DNA from: Streptomyces humicola
GTDB lineage: Bacteria; Actinomycetota; Actinomycetes; Streptomycetales; Streptomycetaceae
NCBI RefSeq assembly: GCF_024436035.1
Contig: NZ_JANFNG010000012.1
Location: 1 to 64,000 of the forward strand
DNA: 64,000 bases
Direction of reading: 5' to 3'
Positions 63,192-64,000 of this stretch are shown here, in pieces. Each line of letters opens with the position of its first letter. Position 1 is the stretch's first letter. The notes under the pieces were generated by a model. The model saw nothing but the letters and a program-made list of their open reading frames with translations. It was not told where the DNA came from and searched no databases. Made by a program: the position numbers and the translations under genes.

Positions 63192-63203
63192 GGCCACCCA
63201 CCG

Positions 63204-63959
63204 ATGAACTCACGTCAGCGGCGCGGCATCATCCTGCTCGTTCTCTCCCTGCTGTGCGCGATCGTCGCGTTCGCCGGGGTCTTCGCGGTCGTCGCCAATG
63301 TGGAGTCCCAGGTCGGCCCGAAGGTCACGGCCTACCGCCTCACCCAGGACGTCCCCGCGTACAAGGCCCTCTCCGCCGACCAGGTGGAGCGGATCGAGAT
63401 ACCCCAGCGCTGGCGGCCGTCCACGGCCGTCACCGACCTCTCCCAGCTGCAGGGCAAGATCGCCGCGACCGGGCTCAAACGCGGCTCCCTGCTGCAGACC
63501 GACATGATCGACGACAAGCCGCAACTCGCACCCGGCCAGATGGAGATCGCGATCATGATCGACGGCGAGACGGGCGTCGCAGGCCAGATCACCCCCGGCT
63601 CGCGCGTCAACATCTTCGCGACCTTTGCCTCCGCCAACAACAACGGCCCCGACGTCTCGAAGATCATCGTGGAGGACGCCCAGGTCATGGACGTCGGCCA
63701 GGCCAAGGCGACCAGCGCGGTCGGCGGCGGGGACAACAGCTCCGACCAGAGCGGCAACGGAAGCACGACCACCCAGGAAGTTCCGATCACCTTCGCCCTC
63801 GACGCCGCCGACGCCCAACGCGTCGCCTATGCCGAGTCGTTCGCCCGCCACGTACGCCTCGCCCTCATCGCACCCGGCGACACCAGCACCATCCCGCCCA
63901 ACGAGCAGACCTACACCCTCTCCGCGGACAAGGGCCCGACACCGGCGGGAGGCCAATGA
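63204..63959 (+). CDS. cpaB: CpaB/RcpC-like SAF-domain pilus assembly protein
   Basis: A 251-residue membrane-anchored protein. One N-terminal helix (GIILLVLSLLCAIVAFAGVFAVV) precedes a SAF domain (VTAYRLTQDVPAYKALSADQVERIEIP; LKRGSLLQTDMI) and an RcpC-type beta domain (EIAIMIDGETGVAGQITPGSRVNIFATF). CpaB acts at the outer face of Flp/Tad pilus systems. A Ser/Gly/Asn-rich loop lies at about 172-190. The stop overlaps the next ATG. Confidence 0.85.
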   Translation: MNSRQRRGIILLVLSLLCAIVAFAGVFAVVANVESQVGPKVTAYRLTQDVPAYKALSADQVERIEIPQRWRPSTAVTDLSQLQGKIAATGLKRGSLLQTDMIDDKPQLAPGQMEIAIMIDGETGVAGQITPGSRVNIFATFASANNNGPDVSKIIVEDAQVMDVGQAKATSAVGGGDNSSDQSGNGSTTTQEVPITFALDAADAQRVAYAESFARHVRLALIAPGDTSTIPPNEQTYTLSADKGPTPAGGQ

Positions 63960-64000
63960 TGACCGTCCGCATCCTCTCCGCGGCCGCCGACCCCGATACC
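63956..64000 (+). CDS. Start of a probable CpaE/TadZ-like gene (partial)
   Basis: ATG 63956 overlaps the cpaB stop (ATGA) and reads MMTVRILSAAADPDT to the window edge. Position after cpaB suggests the CpaE/TadZ localisation ATPase, but only 15 residues are visible. Confidence 0.45.
   Translation, partial: MMTVRILSAAADPDT

Overview
The window is chromosomal DNA of a high-GC actinomycete. Streptomyces or a close relative is most likely: it carries a split acyl-CoA carboxylase with an epsilon subunit, mycothiol metabolism (mca), a LAXTG-type wall-anchored protein, a class III adenylate cyclase next to a GGDEF protein and hutH, several genes that look leaderless, and actinomycete integrative-element genes. 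The order accA2-maf-accE-accB-birA-cya-enoyl-CoA hydratase-GGDEF-hutH-L,D-transpeptidase ... msrA-metB-sigma-marR-ilvA-ABC-greA-mca ... yyaL-pckG-aminotransferase-deacylase matches, as I remember it, the Streptomyces coelicolor SCO4921-SCO4987 neighbourhood. That comparison is from memory and was not run.

Bases 1-10100 hold acyl-CoA carboxylase subunits and their biotin ligase, Maf, and a signalling block (adenylate cyclase, enoyl-CoA hydratase, diguanylate cyclase). Bases 10100-19800 hold histidine ammonia-lyase, cell-wall and surface proteins, a MacB-type ABC exporter, and aromatic or ester catabolism (dienelactone hydrolase, PobA). Bases 19800-30940 hold a TPR protein, methionine genes (msrA, metB), an ECF-like sigma factor with a membrane partner, MarR, threonine dehydratase, a DrrAB-type exporter, greA and mca. 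A large membrane-attached STAND/TPR protein (30981-34307) follows.

The most notable region is 34366-52634. A roughly 15-kb integrative element (about 36375-51392) sits inside a yyaL-type thioredoxin-domain gene. Its left junction truncates the native 5' part, which now also carries a frameshift. Its right junction fuses a second, diverged 5' part (upstream region plus 269 codons) to the native 3' part, giving one complete 682-codon gene. The two junctions share a 9-bp core. The element therefore appears to carry a replacement 5' end for the protein-coding gene it enters. A third, decayed copy of that 5' end lies at 34366-34495, outside the element. The element encodes a large serine recombinase beside its left end, a resolvase-like protein lacking the catalytic serine, an XRE/TPR regulator with a SLOG-like partner, a GntR regulator with matching operator pairs at two promoters, small conjugation-type proteins, and an FtsK/Tra translocase cut off after Walker B. 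No replication or excisionase gene is visible, so it looks defective. It also carries a tandem duplication of a secreted-protein gene whose two copies differ in discrete patches.

From 52649 to the right edge the sequence returns to ordinary chromosome: TetR, a haemolysin III-type membrane protein, PEP carboxykinase with two strong terminators, an aminotransferase/D-aminoacylase/D-amino acid operon, a GH18 chitinase with a DasR-type site in its promoter, and the start of a Flp/Tad pilus-type cluster (CpaB, then a partial CpaE/TadZ-like gene).
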